Part shown: piece by piece, positions 8,392 to 17,281 of the stretch
Numbering within the stretch: the first letter of the stretch is position 1
Layout of the letters: the number at the start of each line of letters is the position of its first letter
Source: Pseudomonas sp. R5(2019)
Lineage (GTDB): Bacteria > Pseudomonadota > Gammaproteobacteria > Pseudomonadales > Pseudomonadaceae
DNA length: 32,561 nucleotides
Assembly: GCF_009905435.1 (NCBI RefSeq)
Contig: NZ_JAAAMT010000057.1
Location: 1-32,561, forward strand
Reading direction: 5' to 3'
The notes under the pieces: model-generated
Told to the model about the DNA's origin: nothing
Seen by the model: the letters and a program-made list of their open reading frames with translations, nothing else
Database searches by the model: none
Position numbers and translations under genes: made by a program

Positions 8392-8420
8392 TTGACGGTT
8401 TTTTGACCCCCTCAGATAAT
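8392..8420 (+). promoter_or_regulatory. Sigma-70-type promoter of the Rieske oxygenase operon
   Basis: TTGACG (8392-8397) and GATAAT (8415-8420) are separated by exactly 17 bp, close to the consensus for housekeeping sigma. The predicted start of transcription is near 8427, about 45 bp upstream of the oxygenase ATG. The AT-rich leader has GAGGAAT just before the start codon. Confidence 0.65.
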
Positions 8421-8471
8421 CCCCGCACAAGCATTCGTAATACTTAAAATAATAGTGCCTGAGGAATAATA

Positions 8472-9728
8472 ATGAGCATTGCGCCTATTAAATCTCACCG
8501 CGAAGTTATCGCTTCACGGCAGCCCGGCTTTGGTATGCCCGGCGAAGTTTTCAGTCGCCAGGATATATTCGAGACGGATGTCGATATATTTTTTAGCCAA
8601 CATTGGATTGTTGTTGCAGTGACTGCCGATGTGGCAGAACCCGGTGATGTCTTCACCACCGATGTCGGCAAGTCCTCGGTCATCGTGCTGCGCGATGACG
8701 ACGAACAGATCCGCGCCTACCGAAATGTTTGCCGCCACCGCGGCGCCCGCCTGAAAGAGCCAGGCAAGTCCACCGTCGGTATGCTGGTCTGCCCCTATCA
8801 CCAGTGGACCTATGACTTGGACGGCAGCCTCAAGCACGCCGCGCACATGGGCAAGGATTTCGACCCTAAGTGCCGCAGCCTGATCCCGGTGCACTGCAAG
8901 GTCATCGGCACCCACGTATTCGTCTGCCTGAGCGACAATCCTCCGCAAGACATCGCCATCCAAGAGGAGATCATGGGCGCGCGCTTCGCGCCGTATGACC
9001 TGACCAACACCCGCATTGCCTACGAACTCGATTATGTTGAGAACGGCAACTGGAAACTGGTGATGGAGAACAACCGCGAGTGCTACCACTGTCACGGTAC
9101 TCACCCAGAGCTGCTCGTTTCCTATCAGTCCGAAGACCTTGGGGTAAGCTTCGAAGAGATGAACGAAGAGCAACGCGCCTCCTATGACGCTTATCAGATC
9201 CGCAAGGCCGGGATTGAAGCCAACTGGGCCAGCGAAGGCCACCTCTATGAAACGGTGGAGCACCTGGATGACAACGCTGCGACCCAGTTCCGCAGCCAGC
9301 GCATGATCATCGCCGGTAGCGGCGAATCCCAAACCCTGGACACCAAAGTCGCCTGCACCAAGCTGCTCGGCAACTTGGCCCGCAAGGACCTCGGCGACAC
9401 CCATCTGTGGGGCAACAACGCCTGGACCCACGTCATGAGTGACCACGCGATGATCAGCTGGATCATCCCGCTGGCGCCGGACCGCACCCTAGTGCGCACC
9501 AAGTGGCTGGTTCACAAAGACGCGGTTGAAGGTGCCGATTACGATCTGCAGCGCCTGACCGAAGTCTGGGTTGCAACCACCAAACAAGATGCCGATCTGG
9601 TTGCCATCACCCACAACGGCACCCAGGACCCAGCCTACATCCCTGGCCCTTACTCCGAATTCACCGAGCCGTACGTTGACCAGTTCCTCCGCTGGTATAG
9701 CGCACGCCTTGCCGCCCATGGGGTTTAA
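8472..9728 (+). CDS. Rieske non-heme iron oxygenase alpha subunit, betaine demethylase type (GbcA/Stc2-like)
   Basis: The 418-residue protein has a Rieske [2Fe-2S] domain with Cys87-x-His89 and Cys107-x2-His110, then a catalytic domain whose mononuclear iron ligands include His206 and His211 in NRECYHCHGTHPEL. That stretch is the hallmark of glycine betaine (GbcA) and stachydrine (Stc2) demethylases. Such enzymes use O2 and two electrons to remove one N-methyl group from a quaternary ammonium compound as formaldehyde. The reductase gene follows at once, and formaldehyde dehydrogenase lies further along the locus. It is clearly diverged from P. aeruginosa GbcA as I remember it, so the substrate need not be glycine betaine. 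Proline betaine or a hydroxyproline betaine fits the neighbours better. Confidence 0.9.
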   Translation: MSIAPIKSHREVIASRQPGFGMPGEVFSRQDIFETDVDIFFSQHWIVVAVTADVAEPGDVFTTDVGKSSVIVLRDDDEQIRAYRNVCRHRGARLKEPGKSTVGMLVCPYHQWTYDLDGSLKHAAHMGKDFDPKCRSLIPVHCKVIGTHVFVCLSDNPPQDIAIQEEIMGARFAPYDLTNTRIAYELDYVENGNWKLVMENNRECYHCHGTHPELLVSYQSEDLGVSFEEMNEEQRASYDAYQIRKAGIEANWASEGHLYETVEHLDDNAATQFRSQRMIIAGSGESQTLDTKVACTKLLGNLARKDLGDTHLWGNNAWTHVMSDHAMISWIIPLAPDRTLVRTKWLVHKDAVEGADYDLQRLTEVWVATTKQDADLVAITHNGTQDPAYIPGPYSEFTEPYVDQFLRWYSARLAAHGV

Positions 9729-9733
9729 CGGTG

Positions 9734-10861
9734 ATGAGCCTCTACGAGAACATTGCCAACCTGCGCGCTGACCAACGCTTCGCCGACACTGACCACTGGG
9801 CCGCCCACGGCGCCCAGTGGGCCAGCGGCGAGAGCAAACGCATTGAATGCCTGGACGTTGTGGCCGAAACCCACGATGTGAAGACCTTCACTTTCCATTC
9901 TCCGGACTACCACGCCTTGGCCTACGAGCCCGGGCAGTTCCTGACGGTGTCGCCGCTGATCGACGGCCAGAGTCTGTCGCGCTGCTACACCCTGTCGTCG
10001 ACCCCGACTCGCCCGTTCACCTTCTCGATCACCGTCAAGCGGGTGCCGGGTGGCGCAGTCTCCAACTGGCTGCACGACAACCTCAAGGCCGGCGATGCGA
10101 TGGCTGCCTCGGGACCGGCGGGCATCTTTACCCCGGTCGCGGGCCCGGCGCGCAAGCTGCTGTACCTCTCGGCCGGCTCAGGGATCACCCCGCTGATGGC
10201 CATGACCCGCGCCGCTGCCGACCTGCACGCGGACCTTGACATCGTCTTCGTGCACAGCGCGCGTACGCCCAAAGACATCATCTTCCGGGAAGAACTGGCA
10301 CGCCTCGAGCGCAGCATGCCGCGCCTGCGCACCCTGTTCTTCTGCGAAGGCCTGGGTGACGAGCCGGACTGGAATGGCCCAATCGGCCGTCTGTCAATCG
10401 CCGAACTGCAGCAGCGAATCCCCGATTTCATGGAACGTGCCGTGTTCACCTGCGGCCCGAAAGGCTACATGGATGCGGCCAAGGCCTTGCTCGGCGGCGC
10501 CGGTTTCGACCTGGCACGCTACCACCAGGAAAGCTTCGACATTTCTGCCGAAGTGGCGGTCGAGCCAGCACCCAGCGCCGAACCCGGCCAAGCCCAGGAC
10601 ACCTTCACCGTGCGCCTGGCCCGCTCGGGCAAGCAATTCACCATGACTACCGGGCAAACCGTGCTTTCGGCCGCCAAGCAGGCCGGCGCTGTTGTGCCTT
10701 CTTCGTGCAGCCAGGGCGTGTGCGGCACGTGCAAGACGGCCGTGCTCGAAGGCAGCGTGGAGATGAAACACAACGGCGGTATCCGCCAGCGGGAAATAGA
10801 CAAGGGCCTGCGCCTGCTGTGCTGCAGCCGCCCGACCTCAGATCTGGTGATCGATCTCTGA
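9734..10861 (+). CDS. Oxygenase reductase with FAD, NAD(P)H and 2Fe-2S domains (GbcB-like)
   Basis: The protein of about 375 residues passes electrons from NAD(P)H to the Rieske oxygenase. Domain order is FAD-binding (RCYTLSS near 84-90), NAD(P)-binding (GSGITP near 149-154, FTCGP near 239-243) and a C-terminal plant-type ferredoxin with cysteines near 326, 331, 334 and 364. Residue numbers count from an in-frame GTG one codon upstream. The start is ATG 9734 or that GTG at 9731; either lies a few bases after the oxygenase stop, so the two are translationally linked. A textbook terminator follows the stop codon, making this a two-gene transcription unit. Confidence 0.92.
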   Translation: MSLYENIANLRADQRFADTDHWAAHGAQWASGESKRIECLDVVAETHDVKTFTFHSPDYHALAYEPGQFLTVSPLIDGQSLSRCYTLSSTPTRPFTFSITVKRVPGGAVSNWLHDNLKAGDAMAASGPAGIFTPVAGPARKLLYLSAGSGITPLMAMTRAAADLHADLDIVFVHSARTPKDIIFREELARLERSMPRLRTLFFCEGLGDEPDWNGPIGRLSIAELQQRIPDFMERAVFTCGPKGYMDAAKALLGGAGFDLARYHQESFDISAEVAVEPAPSAEPGQAQDTFTVRLARSGKQFTMTTGQTVLSAAKQAGAVVPSSCSQGVCGTCKTAVLEGSVEMKHNGGIRQREIDKGLRLLCCSRPTSDLVIDL

Positions 10862-10863
10862 CT

Positions 10864-10884
10864 AGGCGCCTTCGGGCGCCTTTT
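10864..10884 (+). terminator. Rho-independent terminator after the oxygenase operon
   Basis: The stem AGGCGCC, loop TTCG, stem GGCGCCT and following T-run lie 3 bp after the reductase stop codon. This is the classic strong form and separates the oxygenase pair from the transporter gene. Confidence 0.9.
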
Positions 10885-10932
10885 CCGATTTCCACCATCC
10901 GGCGTTGCAAGAATAAAAAAAGGAAATAGCCG

Positions 10933-12561
10933 ATGCGTGCAAAAACTGGCCTGTTCAAGGGCCTGAATCCTGTGGTGACTCTCGGGTCGCTGCTGTTAGT
11001 AATTGCCTTCGTGGTTCTGTGCGCCTCGCACGGTGACCAGGCCGCTGGGGTGTTCAAGACTGCCTCCGACGCCATTCTCGACAACCTGAAATGGTTCTAC
11101 ATCGCTCTGGTCAGCGGGGTACTCAGCATCCTGGTGTTCATCGCCTTCAGCCGTCATGGCGCGCTGAAGCTTGGCCGCCCCGATGAACAACCCGAGTTCA
11201 GCTTCGCTGCCTGGATCTCCATGCTGTTCAGTGCCGGCATGGGCGTGGGGCTGATCTTCTGGTCCGTCGCCGAACCCGTGCTGCATTACGCCAGCAATCC
11301 GTTCTCCCCTGGACTGAGCGACGAAGCTGCGTCTATGGCGATGCGCATCACCCTGTTCCACTGGGGCCTGCATCCCTGGGCGATCTTCACCATCATCGGA
11401 CTGGGGCTGGCCTACTTCGCCTACCGCGAAGGCCTGCCGCTGGCCTTGCGTTCGGTGCTCTATCCACTGATCGGCAAGCGCATCTATGGTCCTATCGGCC
11501 ACACTGTCGACATCATCGGCGCCGCCGTCACGGCCTTTGGCGTGTCGCAGTCGTTGGGCATGGGTGTGGAGCAGATCAACACCGGCCTGAACCAGGTGTT
11601 CGGCGTGCCGGTGAGCCTGTCGCTCAAGCTGGGGATCATCGCCGTGGTAACGGTGATCGCCTCGATTTCGCTGGTGGCCGGCGTGTCGCGAGGCATGAAG
11701 CGCCTGTCGACCGTCAACATGTTCATCTCCCTCGGTCTGATGCTGGTGGTGCTGGTTCTCGGCCCGACCAACTACATCATGAACCTGCTGTTCGAATCGA
11801 CCGGCGACTACTTGCAGAACATCATCGGCCTGAGCCTGTGGACCGACACCCAAAGCGGCAGCAGTTGGCAGAACAGCTGGACGGCTTTCTACCTGCCCTG
11901 GTGGATGACCTGGGGGCCGTTCGTGGGCCTGTTCATCGCGCGCATCTCCCGTGGCCGGACCATCCGCGAGTTGGTGGTTGGCGCGCTGGTGGTGCCTACC
12001 CTGGTGACCATTTTGTGGATGGCGGTGTTCGGCGGTACTGCGCTCAAGGATGAACAGCAGAGCCGTCAGGCCTACAACAGTCTGCCGGTTGCCGAGCAGG
12101 CCGCTGCGGGTCAGTTCACCGGCGGGCCAATCCTCGAAGCCACTCGCAAAGAGACCACCACGGCCATGTTCACCCTGCTGGAGCGCCTTGATGGCAAGCT
12201 CCTGGGCGGCATCCTCAGCGTCATCGTCTGTCTGCTGCTGGCGGTGCATTTCGTGACCGCGGCCGATGCCGGCACCCAGGTTCTGTGCATGCTCAACTCC
12301 CTGGGGAGCATCAACCCACCGAACTGGCTGCGGGTGCTGTGGTGCGTGCTGGAAGGCGCGATTGCCGCCAGCCTGATCATCGCCGGGGGACTGGTGGCGA
12401 TTCAGATGGCCAGTATCGTGATCGGCCTGCCTATCGCGGTCTACATGGTGCTGGCGAGCCACGGCCTGCTCCGCGCTCTGCGCGCGAATGCTGATCTTTC
12501 GCCGCCAGCCATCCCCTCCGAGCCGTCACGAGGGCACGCTCGCATCGCTGAACCCACCTGA
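10933..12561 (+). CDS. BCCT family betaine/carnitine/choline transporter
   Basis: The 542-residue inner-membrane carrier has about 12 transmembrane helices. BCCT signatures are present: GMGVGLIFWSVAEP in the early helices and the WWMTWGPFVG...RISRGRTIREL block with clustered tryptophans that form the aromatic box for a quaternary ammonium group. The C-terminal tail is short, without the long cytoplasmic osmosensing extension of BetP or BetT types, which suggests a nutrient-uptake role. An AAAGGAAA-type ribosome site precedes the ATG. It follows the demethylase pair but has its own transcription start, since a strong terminator lies between. The likely cargo is the betaine used by this locus. 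Confidence 0.92.
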   Translation: MRAKTGLFKGLNPVVTLGSLLLVIAFVVLCASHGDQAAGVFKTASDAILDNLKWFYIALVSGVLSILVFIAFSRHGALKLGRPDEQPEFSFAAWISMLFSAGMGVGLIFWSVAEPVLHYASNPFSPGLSDEAASMAMRITLFHWGLHPWAIFTIIGLGLAYFAYREGLPLALRSVLYPLIGKRIYGPIGHTVDIIGAAVTAFGVSQSLGMGVEQINTGLNQVFGVPVSLSLKLGIIAVVTVIASISLVAGVSRGMKRLSTVNMFISLGLMLVVLVLGPTNYIMNLLFESTGDYLQNIIGLSLWTDTQSGSSWQNSWTAFYLPWWMTWGPFVGLFIARISRGRTIRELVVGALVVPTLVTILWMAVFGGTALKDEQQSRQAYNSLPVAEQAAAGQFTGGPILEATRKETTTAMFTLLERLDGKLLGGILSVIVCLLLAVHFVTAADAGTQVLCMLNSLGSINPPNWLRVLWCVLEGAIAASLIIAGGLVAIQMASIVIGLPIAVYMVLASHGLLRALRANADLSPPAIPSEPSRGHARIAEPT

Positions 12562-12578
12562 GGCCGCTCGCTCCATTC

Positions 12579-12609
12579 GCCAGCGACCCCCCTTGGGGCA
12601 ATGCTGGCG
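12579..12609 (+). terminator. Hairpin terminator after the BCCT gene
   Basis: CGCCAGC (12579-12585) pairs with GCTGGCG (12603-12609), with an inner CCCC/GGGG pairing and a short T-run after it. It lies 18 bp after the BCCT stop codon. The remaining 220 bp up to the MFS gene contain no gene that I can support. Confidence 0.6.
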
Positions 12610-12828
12610 TTTACCTGCCTCGCCTATTGAGAATCTTCCATAACGAGTCATCGCCGTTATATCGGCGGTGACCTCGCAGTGCCATATTTCCCTCGTCATC
12701 GAAACCGCCCAGGCCAGGTGGAAAGCCGATGATCTGCACATCCCGCACTCTAAAAACAACAGAACTGATTAATCGACTTGCGTACCGGTCGAGTAATGCG
12801 TTCGGCATTGCGAAGCAAGAGAGAATAC

Positions 12829-14157
12829 ATGACCAATAAGCTCAATATTTCATTGGAAGACGCGCCACTCAACAGCTTTCATAAAAAGTTGGCGATCTAC
12901 TCCTCCGGCGCCCCCTTTCTCGACGGGTACATCCTGAGCATTATCGGCGTGGTATTGATGCAACTTAGCCAGGCGCTTCAATTAACTGAACTGGAAGAGG
13001 GCTTGGTGGCCGCCGCTTCACTGGTCGGCATGTTCTTCGGCGGTTTTGTCGGTGGTTTATTCACCGACAAGCTCGGGCGCAAGACCCTCTATGTGCTTGT
13101 GCTGGTTATGCTGGCCGTTTTCTCCCTCGGCCAATTCTGGGTGACCTCTGCCTGGGCCCTCATCACGCTGCGCCTGCTGCTTGGTGTCGCTATTGGCGCC
13201 GACCACCCGCTGGCAACCTCGCTGCTGGCTGAGTTTCTGCCCAAGAAACAGCGTGGTTCGATCCTTGCCAGCCTGGTGATGATGTGGTTCGTCGGCGCCG
13301 CAGTGGCCTACGTCGCCGGTGAACTGATCCTGCGTAGCATGGGCCCCGAGGCGTGGCGCTGGGCGCTGGCCAGTGCGGTGGTGCCTGCCGTGCTGTTCCT
13401 GATCATGCGCGCCGGTACCCCGGAATCAGCCCGCTGGCTGCTAAGCAAAGGCCGTACTCGGGAAGCCGACAACGTGATCAAGAAGGTCTACGGCGACGGC
13501 TTTTCAATTAGCGACCTGCCCGAGCCGCCGGCTAAGCGTCATGTCACGGTGTGGTCGCTGTTCCACTCCAGCTATGGCAAGCGGATCTTCTTCGTCAGCA
13601 TCTTCTGGACCTGCTCGATCATTCCGCAATTCGCCATCTACGCCTTCGCGCCGAAGATCCTCGCCGCTATGGGCCTGACTGGGCAGTTGGCCGCCTGGGG
13701 TGCGGTGGCGATCACTATTATCTTCGTGTTCGGCTGCCTGCTGGGGGTCAAACTGATCAACCCGCTGGGCCGGCGCAACATGCTGATGCACAGCTTTCTC
13801 TGGTCAGGCCTGGCGCTGCTCTTGCTGGGGCTGTTCCCCGACGGCGCCGCTGTGCTGACCCTGATGCTGTTCGGCAGCTACGCGCTGTTCATAGGTGGTG
13901 CCCAGGTGCTGCAGTACGTCTACCCGAATGAACTTTTCCCCACCGAAATCCGTGGTTCGGCGGTGGGCCTGGCGACGTCGCTGTCACGGATCGGCGCGGC
14001 AATCGGTACCTATCTGGTGCCAATCTCGCTTTCCTCGATCGGTATCGCCAACACCATGATCGCCGCGTTCGGCATCTCGATGGTTGGCCTGTTCTTCACA
14101 TGGCTGATGGCCCCGGAGACCCGCTCGCTGGACCTGGCAAAAGCCAGCGCCGCCTGA
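12829..14157 (+). CDS. MFS transporter (metabolite:H+ symporter type)
   Basis: The 442-residue protein has 12 predicted membrane helices. The family loop motif is DKLGRKT between helices 2 and 3, with PESARWLLSKGR after helix 6 and a PETRSLDL-type ending, which places it near the sugar-porter/metabolite symporter group. The start is set at 12829 (AAGAGAG upstream) rather than at an in-frame codon 51 bp earlier, since the added residues are not membrane-protein-like. The proline-racemase-family gene follows after 58 bp, and the two probably form an operon. The cargo may be a hydroxyproline or another amino acid-like acid; sequence does not decide. Confidence 0.85.
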   Translation: MTNKLNISLEDAPLNSFHKKLAIYSSGAPFLDGYILSIIGVVLMQLSQALQLTELEEGLVAAASLVGMFFGGFVGGLFTDKLGRKTLYVLVLVMLAVFSLGQFWVTSAWALITLRLLLGVAIGADHPLATSLLAEFLPKKQRGSILASLVMMWFVGAAVAYVAGELILRSMGPEAWRWALASAVVPAVLFLIMRAGTPESARWLLSKGRTREADNVIKKVYGDGFSISDLPEPPAKRHVTVWSLFHSSYGKRIFFVSIFWTCSIIPQFAIYAFAPKILAAMGLTGQLAAWGAVAITIIFVFGCLLGVKLINPLGRRNMLMHSFLWSGLALLLLGLFPDGAAVLTLMLFGSYALFIGGAQVLQYVYPNELFPTEIRGSAVGLATSLSRIGAAIGTYLVPISLSSIGIANTMIAAFGISMVGLFFTWLMAPETRSLDLAKASAA

Positions 14158-14215
14158 CGTCCCTTTGCGCCAAACCGGTGCGCGCCCAGCGCGCACCGCT
14201 CACAAGGAGTCCGCT

Positions 14216-15265
14216 ATGTTCAAGCGAACCATCCACGCGGTCGATACTCACGCCGGCACGCCGATGCGCGTGATCACCGGCGGCGTTCCGCATATCCCGG
14301 GCGACACCGTCTACGCCAAGATGAAATGGCTGGAAGAAAACGACGACCAACTGCGCAAGCTGATGTTGCGTGAGCCGCGCGGCTACCCGGCACACTGCTG
14401 CGACATCATCGTCCCGCCGTGCCATCCGGATGCCGACGCCGGCTACGTGATCATGGAGCAGATCGAATACCCGGTGATGTCCGGAGGCAACACTATCTCG
14501 GTGGTCACGGTGCTACTGGAAATGGGCCTGCTGCCGATGAAGGAGCCGCTGACCGAATTGGTGCTTGAGGCACCTGCCGGGCTGATCCCGATCAAGGCCG
14601 AGTGCAAGGACGGCAAGGTCAAGGGCGTCACCTTCCAGAACGTGCCGGCCTTCGCTGCACATCTGGATGCGGCCATCGACGTGCCGCACTTGGGCAAGGT
14701 GCGCGTCGACGTGGGCTGGGGCGGTATGTTCTACGTGATCGCCGATGTGCGTCAGTTCAAGGGCCTGGAACTGATCCCGCAGCATGGTGGGGAGATTGCT
14801 CGTATTTCCTCGATGATCCGCCAGGCGGCGATTGAGCAACTGCCGGTTGCGCACCCGGACTATCCGGGCGTGGGCATCACCATATCGCAGCTGTCCGGTC
14901 CGAGCGAAGACCCCAATGCCGACTGGAAAAACGTGGTCACTATGGCGTCCGGCGAATTTTCCTGGGACGACCAGGCCACCTGGACCGGCGCCCTGGACCG
15001 CTGCCCGTGCGGCACCGGCACCAGCGCGAAGATGGCCACGCTGCACGCCAAGGGCGAGCTACCGCTCAATCAGGACTTCCGCCACCAAGGCATCATCGGC
15101 AACATCTACATCGGCCGCCTGATAGAGGAAACTACAATTGGCCAGCACCGGGCAGTGGTGCCCACCATCACTGGAAAGAGCTGGATCTATGGCCTGAACA
15201 CCTACGTGCTCGACCATGACGATCCGTTTACCGAAGGCTTCACCATCGGCGACATTTGGGCGTAA
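14216..15265 (+). CDS. Proline racemase family enzyme, hydroxyproline epimerase or trans-3-hydroxy-L-proline dehydratase, Ser/Cys type
   Basis: The 349-residue enzyme is of the PLP-independent proline racemase superfamily. The two acid-base positions are Ser89 in MSGGNT, where Cys is usual, and Cys265 in DRCPCGTGT. As I recall the family, Cys/Cys members racemise proline or epimerise 4-hydroxyproline, Cys/Thr members dehydrate trans-3-hydroxy-L-proline, and Ser/Cys members have mixed assignments. The nearby ornithine-cyclodeaminase-family reductase and aconitase X favour a 3-hydroxyproline role, with pyrroline-2-carboxylate as the shared product. The start at 14216 has AAGGAG 7 bases upstream. 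A bidirectional terminator follows. Which of the three activities it has cannot be settled from sequence. Confidence 0.88.
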   Translation: MFKRTIHAVDTHAGTPMRVITGGVPHIPGDTVYAKMKWLEENDDQLRKLMLREPRGYPAHCCDIIVPPCHPDADAGYVIMEQIEYPVMSGGNTISVVTVLLEMGLLPMKEPLTELVLEAPAGLIPIKAECKDGKVKGVTFQNVPAFAAHLDAAIDVPHLGKVRVDVGWGGMFYVIADVRQFKGLELIPQHGGEIARISSMIRQAAIEQLPVAHPDYPGVGITISQLSGPSEDPNADWKNVVTMASGEFSWDDQATWTGALDRCPCGTGTSAKMATLHAKGELPLNQDFRHQGIIGNIYIGRLIEETTIGQHRAVVPTITGKSWIYGLNTYVLDHDDPFTEGFTIGDIWA

Positions 15266-15272
15266 TATCTGG

Positions 15273-15306
15273 ACAAAGGCCGGCGCAACATAACGCCGGC
15301 CTTTGT
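15273..15306. terminator. Bidirectional terminator between convergent genes
   Basis: A perfect 13-bp stem (15273-15285 with 15294-15306) around an 8-nt loop, with AAA/TTT at the stem bases, lies between the converging proline-racemase-family and EamA genes. It can stop transcription from both sides. Confidence 0.85.
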
Positions 15307-15310
15307 CGTT

Positions 15311-16192
15311 TCAACGCCTGAGCGAGAACATTCCGCCCAGCACCACCAGCAGCGCCCCGACCACCAGGGTGGTTTCCAGCGTTTCACTGAACCACACCAC
15401 ACCCAGCACCGAAGCGAACACTAGCAGGGAATAGTTGAACGGCTGCAGGGTTACCGCTTCCGCATACTTCAGCGCTTGCAGCAGCAACAGCTGCGCCAAC
15501 ACTCCGGTGATCGATAGCACCAGCATTAGCACTATCTCCAACGGCGAAGGCGTTACCCACTGCGGCAAGCCAATCACCGTCGAAACCAGCGCACCCCACA
15601 AGCCCATGTACAGCATGTTGGTGCCAAAGGTATCGGCACGGCTGATCTTGCGCGTGAGGATGTTGAAGCAGGCGAACATCAAGGCCGCCGCCAGGGGAAT
15701 CAGCGATGCCAGGCTGAATACGCCCATGCCCGGCTTGAGAATGATCAGCGTGCCGGCAAAACCGATCACTGCCGCCAGGCCCTGACGCAGGGTGAGCTGC
15801 TCACGCAGCACCAGGGCGGCCATGCCCATTGTCAGCAAGGGGAAGACCGCGTAGATGGCGTGGGTTTCGGCCAGGCCCAGGTAGCGCAGCGCCACACCGA
15901 ATAAGACAATCTCGAACACCCCAAGCAGCGAGCGAGCCAACTGCAACCACGGATGGCTACTTTTTAGCATATTGCCAAGCCCGCCCTTCATCTGCACGAA
16001 GCACACGGCAAAGATCAGGAACACCCAGTAACGCACCATCACCAACTGCGTCACCGGCAGATCCTCGACGAGAATCTTGGTAATCCCGTCCTGCGTGGCG
16101 AAGATAAACATCGACAGCAGGCACAGGCCGATGCCGATGCGTGTTTCCTTCGAGCGCCGCACTTCATTCAGTGACTGTACCGCTGCGCTCAT
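15311..16192 (-). CDS. EamA/DMT family transporter
   Basis: The 293-residue inner-membrane protein has ten predicted helices in two EamA repeats of about 140 residues each. The second half ends in a typical ETLETTLVVGALLVVLGG helix. DMT proteins of this group export amino acids or metabolites, and some import them. I chose the ATG at 16192, with AGGGG upstream, over a start 33 bp earlier. The 126-bp gap from the ornithine-cyclodeaminase-family gene carries nothing recognisable, and the gene is probably the last of the minus-strand operon. Its cargo is unknown; a proline or pyrroline derivative is a guess from context. Confidence 0.85.
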   Translation of the reverse strand: MSAAVQSLNEVRRSKETRIGIGLCLLSMFIFATQDGITKILVEDLPVTQLVMVRYWVFLIFAVCFVQMKGGLGNMLKSSHPWLQLARSLLGVFEIVLFGVALRYLGLAETHAIYAVFPLLTMGMAALVLREQLTLRQGLAAVIGFAGTLIILKPGMGVFSLASLIPLAAALMFACFNILTRKISRADTFGTNMLYMGLWGALVSTVIGLPQWVTPSPLEIVLMLVLSITGVLAQLLLLQALKYAEAVTLQPFNYSLLVFASVLGVVWFSETLETTLVVGALLVVLGGMFSLRR

Positions 16193-16318
16193 GGTGGCAA
16201 TCCCCTGACCATATCGTTCACCCACAATTCCTTGAACACCCGCAATTTGGCGATGACCAAACCATTGACCACCGTCCTGTCGGCGTGTATTTCACGCCCG
16301 AGCTGATCCGGCAGATCG

Positions 16319-17257
16319 TCAACTAGCCTTCAACGCAAGTTGTTTCAGCACGTACTGGCACACCGTCAGGTCCAGATGCGCCCCACCTGCGTTCTTGTAC
16401 AGCGTTATGTCCTCAGGCTGACGCAACACCGCAGACGACTGGCAGATCTCGAACAGATCGGCCTGAATGCTGTCTTCGCTGATCAGGCCCTCCTGCAACG
16501 GGCCTTGGAGGTCACCGGAGTTGAGCGCCCCTTCGCGATCGTCTGCGTACAGCCTGGCCCGTGCTACGAGCTGCGCGTCGGCCTCCCGCATGTCCGGCCT
16601 GAAGCCGCCGACCAGATCGACATGAGTACCCGGGCGAACCAGTTGCCCTTTCACCAGTGCCACGCTGGAAGCGGTTGCCGAGACAATGATGTCTGCGCGA
16701 CCGACAGCCGCGTCCAGGTTGACCACCAGCGTCGCGTCGATGCCCCGGGCCTGAAGCTGGGCAACGAAGGTTTCGAGCTTCTTGGACGTCCGGTTCCACA
16801 GCAACACCTGGCGGATGCCCGGACGAATATGCAGGTAGGCCTCGGTCAACGCTCGCGCCACCAGCCCCGCGCCAAGCACCAGCAGCACACTGCTGTCTTG
16901 CCGGCTGAGCCGCTCGCCAGCCAGCGCGGAATCTCCGGCGGTCTTCCACGCCGTGATGGCCGGGCCATCGCAGATCGCTGAAATCGCCTTGGTGTGCTCG
17001 TCTACTACCACGAACGCGGCCTGCTCGGCCGGCAAGGAGGGCGTGGCCGACAGGTTGCCCGGAAAGATCGAGGCAATCTTCACCCCGGCACCGACACCAG
17101 GGAGGATCACGCCCCTGCTGAACAACCCGTACTCGCTGTCGCCGAGGAAATAGTCATCAATCCTTGGCCGCGCTCCGAGGTGAGCATGCCGCAGCGCTTC
17201 GAGCACGCCGGTCCAGTCCAGCACGGCATTAATCTGTTCAGCAGTAACAATCTTCAT
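16319..17257 (-). CDS. Ornithine cyclodeaminase/mu-crystallin family, probable pyrroline-2-carboxylate reductase
   Basis: The 312-residue NAD(P)-dependent enzyme has the OCD family plan: a substrate domain at both ends around a Rossmann domain with GAGLVA at 129-134. In hydroxyproline degraders, members of this family reduce delta-1-pyrroline-2-carboxylate to L-proline, which is the product expected from trans- and cis-3-hydroxyproline dehydratases. Aconitase X lies immediately upstream in the same operon (24-bp gap), which strongly favours this role over ornithine cyclisation. Lys105 in ITAWKTA stands where many members have Arg, which may affect substrate choice. The start ATG at 17257 is well placed relative to the family. 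Confidence 0.85.
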   Translation of the reverse strand: MKIVTAEQINAVLDWTGVLEALRHAHLGARPRIDDYFLGDSEYGLFSRGVILPGVGAGVKIASIFPGNLSATPSLPAEQAAFVVVDEHTKAISAICDGPAITAWKTAGDSALAGERLSRQDSSVLLVLGAGLVARALTEAYLHIRPGIRQVLLWNRTSKKLETFVAQLQARGIDATLVVNLDAAVGRADIIVSATASSVALVKGQLVRPGTHVDLVGGFRPDMREADAQLVARARLYADDREGALNSGDLQGPLQEGLISEDSIQADLFEICQSSAVLRQPEDITLYKNAGGAHLDLTVCQYVLKQLALKAS

Positions 17258-17281
17258 CTCAGTCAGTCTCTCCGTTATCCA

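Noticed and set aside
10996..12462. Very long minus-strand open frame (488 codons) across the BCCT gene
   Set aside because: It is rich in His, Gln and Asp, as expected for the shadow of a GC-rich membrane-protein gene, and the plus-strand BCCT protein is clearly real.
16214..16326. Plus-strand peptide ending FTPELIRQIVN in the gap between the OCD-family and EamA genes
   Set aside because: It reads like protein but matches no family I know, lacks a start region and overlaps the OCD-family stop; treated as chance.
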